Shown here in pieces: positions 25,831-33,822 of a DNA stretch of 64,000 nt. Location of the stretch: NCBI GenBank assembly GCA_965207495.1, contig OZ242287.1, positions 3,038,001 through 3,102,000 of the forward strand, written 5' to 3'. This DNA is from Bin5 sp965207495. Lineage in GTDB: Bacteria; Chloroflexota; Anaerolineae; Caldilineales; Caldilineaceae. The translations under genes were made by a program, and so were the position numbers. The notes under the pieces are model-generated. The model saw only the letters and a list, made by a program, of their open reading frames with translations. It ran no database searches and was not told the origin of the DNA. The stretch's first letter is position 1, and the number at the start of each line of letters is the position of its first letter.

Positions 25831-26256
25831 CTATCGACTCTGAAGGTAGGGGAGTAACGTGTCACGCATCAGATCGCGCACCTGCCTGCAGGCTGAAATC
25901 CTGTCAGCATCGCTGCCTGCCAGCTTGGTGGGATCGTCAAACGGCATGTGCTTGACCTCCTCATCCCCCAGCCAAACTGGGCAGTTTTGGGCCGCATTAC
26001 TGCAGACCGTGATTACCAGGTCAGGCTGCAACCCTCGATAGTCTTCGACCGAGTCCGTTGAGCCCTGACCTATGTCTATATCAAGTTCTGCCATCGCCCG
26101 CACTGCAAGCGGATGAACCATGCCTGAAGGCGCAGTGCCGGCGGAAAACGCCTGCCACGCTTCGCCAAGATAGGCGTTGACCAGGCCCTCCGCCATCTGA
26201 CTGCGGCAAGAGTTGCCAGTGCATAAAATGAGAACGCGCTTCTTGTCCATGCTCAC
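25831..26256 (-). CDS. arsC: Arsenate reductase, thioredoxin-coupled (LMW-PTP fold)
   Basis: 141 residues. The P-loop is CTGNSCR (Cys12 to Arg18), and the additional cysteines Cys85 and Cys92 in TVCSNAAQNC match the redox triad of Staphylococcus-type ArsC. That triad distinguishes it from plain tyrosine phosphatases. It reduces arsenate to arsenite using thioredoxin. GTG 26256 is chosen since GGAG at 26262-26265 lies 5 nt away. It sits between pstB and phoU in the same direction with short gaps (24 and 26 nt), so it is probably expressed with phosphate uptake, when arsenate is taken up as a phosphate mimic. No arsenite exporter is visible nearby. Confidence 0.92.
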   Translation of the reverse strand: MSMDKKRVLILCTGNSCRSQMAEGLVNAYLGEAWQAFSAGTAPSGMVHPLAVRAMAELDIDIGQGSTDSVEDYRGLQPDLVITVCSNAAQNCPVWLGDEEVKHMPFDDPTKLAGSDADRISACRQVRDLMRDTLLPYLQSR

Positions 26257-26280
26257 GCTGACTCCAATAAAAGTGTGACC

Positions 26281-27120
26281 CTACCCGAACCGGCCCGTAA
26301 TGTAGTCTTCCGTGCTCTTCTGACTAGGATTCGTGAATATCTTCTCGGTATCGTCGAACTCTATCAGATTCCCGGTCCGCTTGTCATCCACGCTGAAGAA
26401 GGCGGTAAAATCAGATGTTCGGGCTGCCTGCTGCATGTTATGCGTCACAACAATTATAGTATATTTCACCGACAACTCCTTCATCAAGTCTTCGATTCGT
26501 AGCGTTGCGATCGGATCCAATGCAGAAGCAGGCTCGTCCATGAGGATAATCTCCGGCTCAACCGCGATCGCCCTGGCAATACACAACCTCTGCTGCTGCC
26601 CACCTGAAAGGCCGAGAGCGCTCTGTTGCAGTTTGTCCTTTACCTCGTCCCACAATGCCGCTGACCTCAGGGCCTTCTCAACCATTTCATCCATGTCCCC
26701 GCGGAATCCGTTTATTCGGGTACCCCATGCGACGTTCTCATAGATCGTCTTGGGAAATGGGTTCGGTTTCTGAAAAACCATTCCGATCCGGCGTCGCACC
26801 TCCACCGGATCTATGGCATCGTCGTAGATGTTCTGGCCTTGAAAAAGGACCTTTCCTTCGATTCGCGCACTGGAAATTAGATCGTTCATGCGGTTGAAGC
26901 AGCGCAGTACCGTGCTCTTGCCACACCCGGAAGGACCGATGATCGCCGTGATCTTGTTTGTCGGCACCTTCATGTCTACGTCGCGTACCGCACAGAATTT
27001 GTCGTAATGAACGCTCATCTTGTCGGCCTCAATTGCATACCTTCCCGTCCCATTGGGCGACGTCCTGCTAGACTCGGACTGGGACTGGGACTGTGAAGGG
27101 CGTTCAATGGCGATTGTCAT
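26281..27120 (-). CDS. pstB: Phosphate ABC transporter ATPase PstB
   Basis: 279 residues. Walker A GPSGCGKST is followed by the PstB-specific LRCFNRMNDLI. Then come VFQKPNPFPKTIYENVAWG, signature LSGGQQQRLCIARAIA, Walker B ILMDEPASALDPIA and H-loop IVVTHNMQQAARTSD. These place it firmly in PstB. A 25-residue Ser/Gln-rich extension precedes the domain. ATG 27120 has GAGGAG about 11 nt upstream. It couples ATP hydrolysis to phosphate import with PstC and PstA. Confidence 0.97.
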   Translation of the reverse strand: MTIAIERPSQSQSQSESSRTSPNGTGRYAIEADKMSVHYDKFCAVRDVDMKVPTNKITAIIGPSGCGKSTVLRCFNRMNDLISSARIEGKVLFQGQNIYDDAIDPVEVRRRIGMVFQKPNPFPKTIYENVAWGTRINGFRGDMDEMVEKALRSAALWDEVKDKLQQSALGLSGGQQQRLCIARAIAVEPEIILMDEPASALDPIATLRIEDLMKELSVKYTIIVVTHNMQQAARTSDFTAFFSVDDKRTGNLIEFDDTEKIFTNPSQKSTEDYITGRFG

Positions 27121-27136
27121 GTATTCAGAAACTCCT

Positions 27137-28432
27137 CTAGGCGCCGGCCTGGCTACGGTCAAAGCGATTGCGCAACAACACTGCCGATGCGTTTAACGAC
27201 AGTAGCAGTATCAATAGAACCAGAATGGCTGCTGCAGCCAAATTCCGGAATTCGTCCTGCGGCCGCGATGTCCACTGATAGATCTGGATCGGCAGTACCG
27301 TAAACTTCGAAAATGGCCCGCTGGGATCCAGCGCGATGAAAGTCGAAGCCCCTACAACGACCAACGGGGCTGTTTCGCCAATTGCCCGGCTCACGGCCAG
27401 AATCGTTCCCGTCAGGACACCCGGCATGGCACTCGGCAACACGTGATGCCAAATCACCTGCCAGTGCGTCGCGCCCAAACCAAAACCCGCCTGACGGAGG
27501 GAACTGGGGACGGCGCGAATCGCCTCCTGGCCGTTGATAATGATTAACGGCAAAATCAGCAAGCCAAGGGTCATGCCGGCCGAAATGATCGTCCGTCCAT
27601 TGGCCGTCGACTGGTCACCTATTCCCAGAAACGCTCCGCTTGTGAAGCCTTCCAATATGCGAACAAATATTGCCAGCCCCAACATTCCGTAAATGATCGA
27701 CGGTACACCCGCCAAATTGTTGATATTTGTCTGAATCAATCGGTTGAGCAGACGCTCCTTGCGCGCATACTCTTCCAGGTAGATCGCTGCGCCAACGCCT
27801 ATGGGAAAAGAGAACAGTATCGTTATGGCGACTACCCACAAAGAACCAAGGATCGCTGTACGAACGCCTGCGCGCAACGGTTCGCTCGACTGCGAGTTAC
27901 TTATGAAACTGGTCGTGAGCCAGCTCCGAAAATTGACGTCAGAGCCCGGGAACCGCTCCTCAGCCTCTGCGAAGACGCTACCCCGAGCGAAAATGGAATC
28001 AAATAGGCCCCATGTTGCCTGCACCTTCGGCTCTACGACGCGCTCAAGTATCAGTTCGTGTACGTTCTCGCGACTTCTATCCGCAAATGGCCTGTCATGC
28101 TCATAGCGACGCATTAGCCCTGCCGAAATATTCGCTTCCAAAATCTCCACCAGCTGTTCTTTGGGCAGCCGGTTCAGCGGCACATCGTCAACTGTCAACT
28201 CCGCAGGATCTATGTTGTTGACGATTGCAACGTAACCGAAGGACTGATTGAGAATGTTCAAAAGAAGGGCGCACAGTGCTATGATTCCGACAAGGACTGC
28301 CGCCTGAAATACTGTTGCCCACGCCCGCCCTCTGCGTCTCCGACTGTCCACCTGGTCATGATAATCCGGTCCCGAGGGCATGAGCCCCACTGCAGGCTCG
28401 GCAACAGTGTGCTCTTGGTGGAGGGCCATCAT
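27137..28432 (-). CDS. pstA: Phosphate ABC transporter permease PstA, with extra extracytoplasmic domain
   Basis: 431 residues, against roughly 280-300 for common PstA. After the first helix (residues about 45-65) there is an insertion of some 120 residues with LTVDDVPLNRLPKEQLVEIL and ERVVEPKVQATW, likely extracytoplasmic. Then follows the standard permease core: VVAITILFSFPIGVGAAIYLEEYA, the EAA loop QEAIRAVPSSLRQAGFGLGA, and SRAIGETAPLVVVGAST. The start ATG overlaps the pstC stop (ATGA) with GAGGAG within the end of pstC, indicating translational coupling. Confidence 0.95.
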   Translation of the reverse strand: MMALHQEHTVAEPAVGLMPSGPDYHDQVDSRRRRGRAWATVFQAAVLVGIIALCALLLNILNQSFGYVAIVNNIDPAELTVDDVPLNRLPKEQLVEILEANISAGLMRRYEHDRPFADRSRENVHELILERVVEPKVQATWGLFDSIFARGSVFAEAEERFPGSDVNFRSWLTTSFISNSQSSEPLRAGVRTAILGSLWVVAITILFSFPIGVGAAIYLEEYARKERLLNRLIQTNINNLAGVPSIIYGMLGLAIFVRILEGFTSGAFLGIGDQSTANGRTIISAGMTLGLLILPLIIINGQEAIRAVPSSLRQAGFGLGATHWQVIWHHVLPSAMPGVLTGTILAVSRAIGETAPLVVVGASTFIALDPSGPFSKFTVLPIQIYQWTSRPQDEFRNLAAAAILVLLILLLSLNASAVLLRNRFDRSQAGA

Positions 28433-29439
28433 TCGTACTCCTCACGGAAGCGGCGTACAATCCACTGGCTCAATGCATTCAGGCTTAGCGTCAGCAGGAA
28501 GAGTAGCAATCCGATGGCAAAGATGCTGTTGTAGTCGATCGAGTCGTAACTGAGGTCGCCCCCACTGATACGCACGATATGCCCTGTCATCGTTTCCGCA
28601 GCGCGGAACGGAGAAAAGGTAAAGTTTGGACCCGCGCCTGCCGCAATCGCGACGATCATCGTCTCTCCGATCGCCCGTGAGATGGCCACAATGAAGGCCG
28701 CTGCCACGCCTGATAGCGCTGCCGGCAGCACGATTCGTACTGCCGTTTCCAATCTTGTGGCCCCCAAACCATAGGAAGCCTGGCGCAGCGTATTTGGCAC
28801 CGCCCTCAAGGCATCCTCGCTCATCGAACTTACTAGCGGAATGACCAGGATCCCGATAACGATGCCGGCAGAGGCCGTGTTGTAAATCTCGACCAGATCG
28901 CGGCCAAAAATGCCGCGTAACAGAGGCGTCATAAATGTCAGTGCAAAATAGCCGTAAACAACGGTTGGAATCCCGGCCAGAACCTCCAAAATAGGCTTCA
29001 AAATGCTTCGCGTCCGCTTAGGGGCATATTCGCTCAGGTAGATGGCGATGCACAGACCAATCGGCAGCGCCACCGCCATCGCGACCACACCCGCCATGAA
29101 TGTGGCGGTCACCAATGGCCAAATGCCGAACCTTCCTATGGCCGGCTGCCACTCGGTTCCGCCAAAAAACTTCAGTAAGTTAACCTCCTCATTCGCGAAG
29201 AACAGCAGTGACTCACGCCCAAGTACATAGACAATGCCCAATGTCGTAAGGACCGATATCGCGCCGCAAAGGAAAAGAAATCCCTGGATAAACGACTCGG
29301 CTACTCTCGGCTTACGCCTCAGATCCATCTGAGGTCCTCCGCCCAGGGCAGTTTCTCCTTTGCTGTCCCCGCCTGCCACCGGCCCGCGCATCGCCTCTGC
29401 AGATACGGCAGCTTGCGCCACTGGCGCCGATCGCGACAT
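28429..29439 (-). CDS. pstC: Phosphate ABC transporter permease PstC
   Basis: 336 residues with six membrane segments. PstC hallmarks include ALPIGLCIAIYLSEYAPKRT, the EAA loop EDALRAVPNTLRQASYGLGA and AISRAIGETMIVAIAAGAG. A TTG at 29460 is in frame, but ATG 29439 with GAGGGA 7 nt upstream is better. A 60-residue polar N-terminal tail precedes helix 1. It pairs with PstA as the membrane channel. Confidence 0.96.
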   Translation of the reverse strand: MSRSAPVAQAAVSAEAMRGPVAGGDSKGETALGGGPQMDLRRKPRVAESFIQGFLFLCGAISVLTTLGIVYVLGRESLLFFANEEVNLLKFFGGTEWQPAIGRFGIWPLVTATFMAGVVAMAVALPIGLCIAIYLSEYAPKRTRSILKPILEVLAGIPTVVYGYFALTFMTPLLRGIFGRDLVEIYNTASAGIVIGILVIPLVSSMSEDALRAVPNTLRQASYGLGATRLETAVRIVLPAALSGVAAAFIVAISRAIGETMIVAIAAGAGPNFTFSPFRAAETMTGHIVRISGGDLSYDSIDYNSIFAIGLLLFLLTLSLNALSQWIVRRFREEYE

Positions 29440-29807
29440 AGTTTTCCCTCGTCTCTCCAAACTATCTGACTAACACAGGCTCTAAAGTGAAGCATCGGAA
29501 CGGCCTGTCACTCGCCCTTTTGCAGCCGTAGCAAGGCTTGCGATTTCGGCCTATTCTAATGGATTTCCCGATTGACACCAAGACTTTCCGCGCGGCTTTC
29601 GCATCTGTGTCGCGCCTTCCGTGTCTGCCTTTACGCAAGCCGCAGTACGAAATACGCGAGTCGCAAAAAGCGGGTTCTCAACTTGAAAGCACATGAGTCC
29701 CACTGACTGGAATTGGAAGGAGTTGGCGCCAGGAAAATCCCTGTTCCCCAACTCCTTCCAATGCACTTCAATAACACTGTCCCATTTACAACCGGATTCG
29801 TAGCGTG
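29440..29807. other. Spacer between pstS and pstC, 368 bp
   Basis: No gene is supported. It contains the long inverted repeat at 29712-29762, placed soon after the pstS stop in the direction of transcription. Confidence 0.5.
29712..29762 (-). terminator. 15-bp inverted repeat after pstS; attenuating or mRNA-stabilising hairpin
   Basis: ATTGGAAGGAGTTGG (29712-29726) pairs perfectly with CCAACTCCTTCCAAT (29748-29762) around a 21-nt loop. It lies about 45 nt past the pstS stop. No U-run follows, so partial termination or 3'-end protection of pstS mRNA is more likely than full termination. This fits the need for more PstS than membrane subunits. Confidence 0.6.
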
Positions 29808-30818
29808 TTACTGCTCTATGCCCTGCATTGCCTCTAAGAGGCTCTGCTTGGCAGCCTCGAGAACGGATGCCTCTGCCGGGAAATATCCCACCCGCTCAAT
29901 CTCTTCGTCGACGTAAGTCAGGAAAAAGTTGACGAAGGCGGCGACCTGAGGTTTCTCGGCTATGATGCCTGCATCCGAATAGATATACAGCGGGCGGGCA
30001 AGCGGGTAGCTGCCGTTGTCGACATTGGCCGCAGAGGCCTCGACGTCGTTGATAGCCAGGATCTTCAGCTGCTCAGCGTTTTCGTGGTAGTACGCATAAC
30101 CGAAGTAACCGACGGCGTACGGGCTGCCTGTGATGCCCTGAACCAGTACATTGTCATCCTCGGAAAGCTGAATGGCGTCCGCTTTCAGGATGGGCTCCTT
30201 GTCCTCATCGAATACCTCTTCGACAAAGTAGTCGAAGGTACCGCTGTCAGTGCCGGGGCTGAAGCGCTGAATCGGCTCTGCCGGCCAGTCGGGATTGACG
30301 TCGGCCCAAGTGGTGGCGGTGGAAAAGACCTGTGCCAGTTGCGCCATGGTCAGGTTGTCGACGAAGTGATTGTCTTTGCTGACTGTCACGGCAAGCGCAT
30401 CGGTGCCGACGCGGAACTCGATCGGAACGCGGTTGATGGCCCCGCAGGACTCTATTTCGGAATCCTTGATAGGCCGGCTGGCATTGGAGATGTCCGACTC
30501 ACCGGCAACGCAGAAGCGCTCGAAACCCGCGCCGCTGCCTATGCTGTCTAAGGTGATATTATGCGCATAACCTTCGTCCCTGAAACGCTCGGCCATAGCC
30601 TCAGACAACGGGAAGACTGTAGAACTGCCAGCCATGATAATGTCACCGGTCACTTCCAGCGGATTCACCTCAGGCAGCCCGTCCGACATGTCGCCTCCGG
30701 CCACCGTCTGCACTTCCCTTGCGGGCGAATCAGCCGGAGCCGCCTCTCTTTCTGAGCCGCCGCATGCAGCCAGCACAAAGGCGGTCATCACAAATAATAC
30801 AAGCAATCCTCGACGCAT
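29808..30818 (-). CDS. pstS: Phosphate-binding lipoprotein PstS
   Basis: 336 residues. A signal peptide with lipobox (VLAAC) anchors it outside the membrane. Phosphate-binding segments are clear: AGSSTVFPLSEAMAERF near residue 62, then DSIGSGAGFERFC and SDISNASRPIK. Further family segments are FSPGTDSGTFDYF and ALPLYIYSD-like text near the end. AGGAG lies 6 nt before the ATG. It delivers phosphate to PstCAB. Its long leader carries candidate Pho boxes (31001-31040). Confidence 0.97.
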   Translation of the reverse strand: MRRGLLVLFVMTAFVLAACGGSEREAAPADSPAREVQTVAGGDMSDGLPEVNPLEVTGDIIMAGSSTVFPLSEAMAERFRDEGYAHNITLDSIGSGAGFERFCVAGESDISNASRPIKDSEIESCGAINRVPIEFRVGTDALAVTVSKDNHFVDNLTMAQLAQVFSTATTWADVNPDWPAEPIQRFSPGTDSGTFDYFVEEVFDEDKEPILKADAIQLSEDDNVLVQGITGSPYAVGYFGYAYYHENAEQLKILAINDVEASAANVDNGSYPLARPLYIYSDAGIIAEKPQVAAFVNFFLTYVDEEIERVGYFPAEASVLEAAKQSLLEAMQGIEQ

Positions 30819-31000
30819 TTTTTTCTCCTGATGAAAATGTTGTGGTCGATTTGCTGTCGCAAGAAATTACTGGAGGCAAGCCTGGACGCATTGCCTGCAC
30901 GACGCATCCCCCCAAGATCGAAACGAGGATACACAGACCAACCACTGTCGCAATCATATCTCTTACAGATTAATGTCCTGTGACGAAACAAGGCACCGGC

Positions 31001-31040
31001 GTTAACAACCCTGATCCTTTACGTTAAGAGTCCTTTAACG
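31001..31040 (-). promoter_or_regulatory. Candidate Pho box array upstream of pstS
   Basis: On the plus strand GTTAACA at 31001, GTTAAGA at 31023 and TTTAACG at 31034 share a TTAA core. Their spacings are 22 and 11 bp, i.e. multiples of one helical turn, with one degenerate unit between. This is the architecture of PhoB/PhoP/SphR binding sites. It lies about 180-220 nt before the pstS start, rather far, so an intervening long leader must be assumed. Confidence 0.45.
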
Positions 31041-31083
31041 CCTGAGTGCTTCATCCACATTTAGCGTCCTATCCCCAATGCGT

Positions 31084-31106
31084 CTAGCCAACAATGTTTA
31101 CCCCCT
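31084..31106. repeat. 23-bp dispersed motif, copy 2
   Basis: Related to 13624-13646 (begins CTAGCCAACA, ends TTACCCCC). Its last bases run into the 14-bp inverted-repeat arm at 31100. Confidence 0.6.
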
Positions 31107-31113
31107 ATTTGCA
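31100..31113. repeat. 14-bp inverted repeat, left arm
   Basis: ACCCCCTATTTGCA is the exact reverse complement of TGCAAATAGGGGGT at 31665-31678. The arms lie either side of the small regulatory-looking gene, one in the pstS leader and one upstream of that gene. Confidence 0.85.
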
Positions 31114-31153
31114 GTCTAAACTCAATGACCACTGACCACTCCGAAAGAACTAT

Positions 31154-31615
31154 CTACACCGGAACCGAAGCACCCCTGTACAGCCTGCGCAGGAGATCCT
31201 GTCGGCCCAGCGGATCCTCAAAAACGCGTGCCATCGTGTCCAAGTCAGAACGCACCTCCGGAGCACCTCTGAGGCTTAGTGCCTCTCCAGTCGCTATCAA
31301 GAGCCCTGCGTCCTGAAGTTCGTCAACTGCCTCATCCAGCGTCGGCGCGTCCGCAAAAGTCACCTGGCGCAAATAATCTCGGTTGATCCCGTCTTCGTGT
31401 GAGCTTTGGTGAAGAAACAGGAGGAGCCAGACCTTGTGGAATGAGTCGATCTGGCGGAGGAGCATGAATCTCTCAAGTGAAGCTGGCAGCATCTGCCCTC
31501 TTTTCATTTCTTGCAGCCCAGTTCGCATGACCCTTTGACATTCGCCGCGCGCTGTTGTCGCAGCCTGTGACTCTCTAATCTCTTCTGGGCGAGGTCGAAT
31601 TGTTTTATTCTTCAT
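31154..31615 (-). CDS. Small winged-helix-like protein in the Pho cluster, unknown
   Basis: 153 residues, cytoplasmic. The N-terminal 45 residues are charged. From about residue 48, FMLLRQIDSFHKVWLLLFLHQ gives a first helix. A short middle part with INRDYLRQVT follows, then TLDEAVDELQDAGLLIATGEALSLRG, which reads like a recognition helix and wing. This pattern fits a winged helix-turn-helix, but I recognise no named family. The gene lies between phoR and pstS in the same direction. The ATG lacks a Shine-Dalgarno, so it may be leaderless or coupled. Candidate 11-bp repeats (31688-31720) and one arm of a 14-bp inverted repeat lie upstream. A role in tuning the phosphate response is inferred from position only. 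Confidence 0.65.
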   Translation of the reverse strand: MKNKTIRPRPEEIRESQAATTARGECQRVMRTGLQEMKRGQMLPASLERFMLLRQIDSFHKVWLLLFLHQSSHEDGINRDYLRQVTFADAPTLDEAVDELQDAGLLIATGEALSLRGAPEVRSDLDTMARVFEDPLGRQDLLRRLYRGASVPV

Positions 31616-31664
31616 ATCAGATAGCAGAATAACGCCACCCGATTAACGCGAAGTACAGGTGTTG

Positions 31665-31678
31665 CAAATAGGGGGTTA
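31665..31678. repeat. 14-bp inverted repeat, right arm
   Basis: TGCAAATAGGGGGT, reverse complement of 31100-31113, centred about 55 bp before the start of the winged-helix-like gene, where an operator would be expected. Confidence 0.85.
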
Positions 31679-31687
31679 GGGATCGGT

Positions 31688-31720
31688 TAAGAGGAAGTTA
31701 GTGGGCGGCTTAACGGTGTG
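31688..31720 (-). promoter_or_regulatory. 11-bp-period repeats upstream of the winged-helix-like gene
   Basis: GTTAAGAGGAA at 31688, GTTAGTGGGCG at 31699 and GCTTAACGGTG at 31710 are three consecutive 11-bp units. The first shares GTTAAGAG with the array before pstS (31023). A weak Pho-box candidate. Confidence 0.3.
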
Positions 31721-31788
31721 GAAAGAAAGTGAGGTAAGAATGCGAGGAAAGCGGGGGCCTCAACCGGAGGCGCAACAGAGAAAGAAGT

Positions 31789-33822
31789 CTAGCTTTTCGT
31801 CTGGCTCCCTTCACCATTCGGCGCGACAGGAAGGGTAAACGAAAACGTGCTGCCACGATTTTCGACGCTGACTACCCAAATCCGACCGCTGTGCGCCTGA
31901 ACTATATGCTTCGCTATGGCAAGCCCGAGACCCGTTCCCAGGCTTGCACGCGCTCGATCTGCCTTGTAAAACCGCTCAAATATGCGGTCCCTGTCTTCCG
32001 CGGGAACGCCTATGCCGGAATCGGAGATAGAAATCTTGACTCGCTGGACCTCGAGCAGCACGTCTGCTGAAATCTTGACCGACCCCCCTGCCGGCGAAAA
32101 CTTCAGGGCATTATGGACCAAATTAGTAATCACCTGATGAATGCGTTCGGCATCTGCGTAGACTCGCGGGAGACGGTGCGGCAGGTCGACGATAAGGTTG
32201 ATGTCGCTACGGGCGGCCAATGGCTGAAGTCGTTCCACCGGCGTCAATACAGTTTCACTGACCGGCACCGGTTGGAAGCGGAACGGAACCTGGCCCGATT
32301 CGATTCGGGAAAGCTCCAGGAGTTCCCGCACCATCTGTGCAAGGGCATCCACCTCCGTCTCGATCCGGTCCAGAAAGCGCGGCGCGGCCGTAGGGTCGTC
32401 CAGCGCCCCGTCCCGTAGGGTTTCTGTTAAAGCCTGCAAGGATGCAAGTGGTGTACGCAGTTCGTGAGAGATGTTGCTAACGAAATCGCGCCGCACTCGT
32501 TCAAGCCGGTGTAGCTCAGTCATATCCTGCAGCAGCAGGATAAAACCGTCGCTGCCGCCAGCAACAAAGGGGAGAGCTATCACTCGCGTTGTTCTGTCTC
32601 CCCACTGAAAAATGCTCTCTGCCTGCCTGCCGTCCTGCCTGCAGTCCTGCCATGTTTCAACGATGCGGTGGTCGCGAACAATCTGGGCCAGGGGCTGTCC
32701 CCGTAGACTTTGCCAGTTGAGGTTTGAGAATGGCGAACCATCCTGTGAATCCAGCGGGGAAGCCCCTCTTATTCCAACTTCCGCTGCCTCTCCATATTCG
32801 TAAGTAGACGTGGCTCCCTTCTCCATTTCGAAGCCCACCATGCGCGCCGCAACCAGGTTGCAGAGTCGAACTCGCCCCTCGCTGTCCAAAATGAAGACTC
32901 CGTCCACGAGGTTATCAAGGACAGAAGTTAACCGCTCCCGCTCACGCGTAACAGACGCAACCTGAGACTCCAGCCGGTCCCGCATACGATTGAAGACCCT
33001 GGCAAGCTGGCCCGCCTCATCCGAACCTTGAGGCTCGATTCGGACCCCTAGCTCTCCCTGGGCCAGGCGTGCTGCCGCCCGGATCAAGTGCCGGAAGTGT
33101 CGCCCCGTCACATCGGATACGACCAAAGCGACGCCGACCAGCGCGCAAAAAGCCAGGAGCACCGCGAGGAGAAGCGCCCTGCGCAATGGTTCAAGTGCTG
33201 TGTCAATCTCGGAACTCGGCGCCGACACGCGCAAAACGCCCAACGCCTCCCCGCTATCCCCAGACTCCGCGCTCCCCTGTTCGCCTCCCGTCACAACTGC
33301 CGCAGCCGCGTATAGCGTCTCGGTGCCAAACGCCCGGTTCGTCCGGGCGCTGAATCCGTTGCCTTCCTGAAGTGCCGCCAGGATTTCCGGCTGCTCGTAC
33401 TGATTTCCCATGGAAGACGGATCGGCCAGCGAATCCGCCAGCACACTGCCGTCGGCAAGAACTACAGTCACTCGCGCATCCAGCTGTTCGCCCCAGCCGC
33501 GCACAAGACGGTCTAGCCCGATGTCGCCCGCCTGCCAGCGTGATTCGGCCAGCCCGTCACGCAACTGACCGCTACCCGACAACAGTAGAGCATCGGCACC
33601 CAGGCGCTGCCGATGCTGTTCAAATTGAAATTGTCGGAACTGGGAGAGGGAATAGAAATAAAGACCCGCGAGAATAGCCGCGGACAAGAGGCTAATCGGT
33701 ACTGCGATTCGCCAACGGATCGAGCGGAACCCAGGCATGTGCTGAGGCCTGAATGGCAAGGCATCCCTGTTGAGTAGAGAAGCGCGAATCTGGGCACCGA
33801 TGCTGGCGCGCTCACCCGTCAA
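31789..33822 (-). CDS. phoR: PhoR-type membrane sensor histidine kinase
   Basis: About 677 residues from the TTG at 33822, which overlaps the regulator stop; an ATG at 33738 is an alternative start. Order: membrane helix (RIAVPISLLSAAILAGLYFY), an extracytoplasmic region of about 150 residues, a second helix (LAFCALVGVALVV), HAMP, and a PAS domain (LDNLVDGVFILDSEGRVRLC). Then come the phosphoacceptor H-box NISHELRTPL, N-box NLVHNALKFS, and G-boxes DSGIGVPAEDRDRIF and GTGLGLAIAKHIVQ. All catalytic boxes are intact. With the adjacent response regulator and pst genes it is most simply the phosphate-starvation sensor. The extracytoplasmic domain is larger than in E. coli PhoR. Confidence 0.93.
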   Translation of the reverse strand: MTGERASIGAQIRASLLNRDALPFRPQHMPGFRSIRWRIAVPISLLSAAILAGLYFYSLSQFRQFQFEQHRQRLGADALLLSGSGQLRDGLAESRWQAGDIGLDRLVRGWGEQLDARVTVVLADGSVLADSLADPSSMGNQYEQPEILAALQEGNGFSARTNRAFGTETLYAAAAVVTGGEQGSAESGDSGEALGVLRVSAPSSEIDTALEPLRRALLLAVLLAFCALVGVALVVSDVTGRHFRHLIRAAARLAQGELGVRIEPQGSDEAGQLARVFNRMRDRLESQVASVTRERERLTSVLDNLVDGVFILDSEGRVRLCNLVAARMVGFEMEKGATSTYEYGEAAEVGIRGASPLDSQDGSPFSNLNWQSLRGQPLAQIVRDHRIVETWQDCRQDGRQAESIFQWGDRTTRVIALPFVAGGSDGFILLLQDMTELHRLERVRRDFVSNISHELRTPLASLQALTETLRDGALDDPTAAPRFLDRIETEVDALAQMVRELLELSRIESGQVPFRFQPVPVSETVLTPVERLQPLAARSDINLIVDLPHRLPRVYADAERIHQVITNLVHNALKFSPAGGSVKISADVLLEVQRVKISISDSGIGVPAEDRDRIFERFYKADRARASLGTGLGLAIAKHIVQAHSGRIWVVSVENRGSTFSFTLPVAPNGEGSQTKS

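Larger units (their letters stand above)
30819..31153. other. pstS leader and promoter region, 335 bp
   Basis: It contains the candidate Pho boxes, a -10-like TATGAT on the minus strand at 30958-30953, the 23-bp dispersed motif (31084-31106), one arm of the 14-bp inverted repeat (31100-31113) and a two-copy heptamer remnant (31125-31140). Confidence 0.5.

Noticed and set aside
27065..27100. Short simple repeat encoding Ser-Gln runs in pstB
   Set aside because: Only a low-complexity linker before the ATPase domain; too short to be a separate element.
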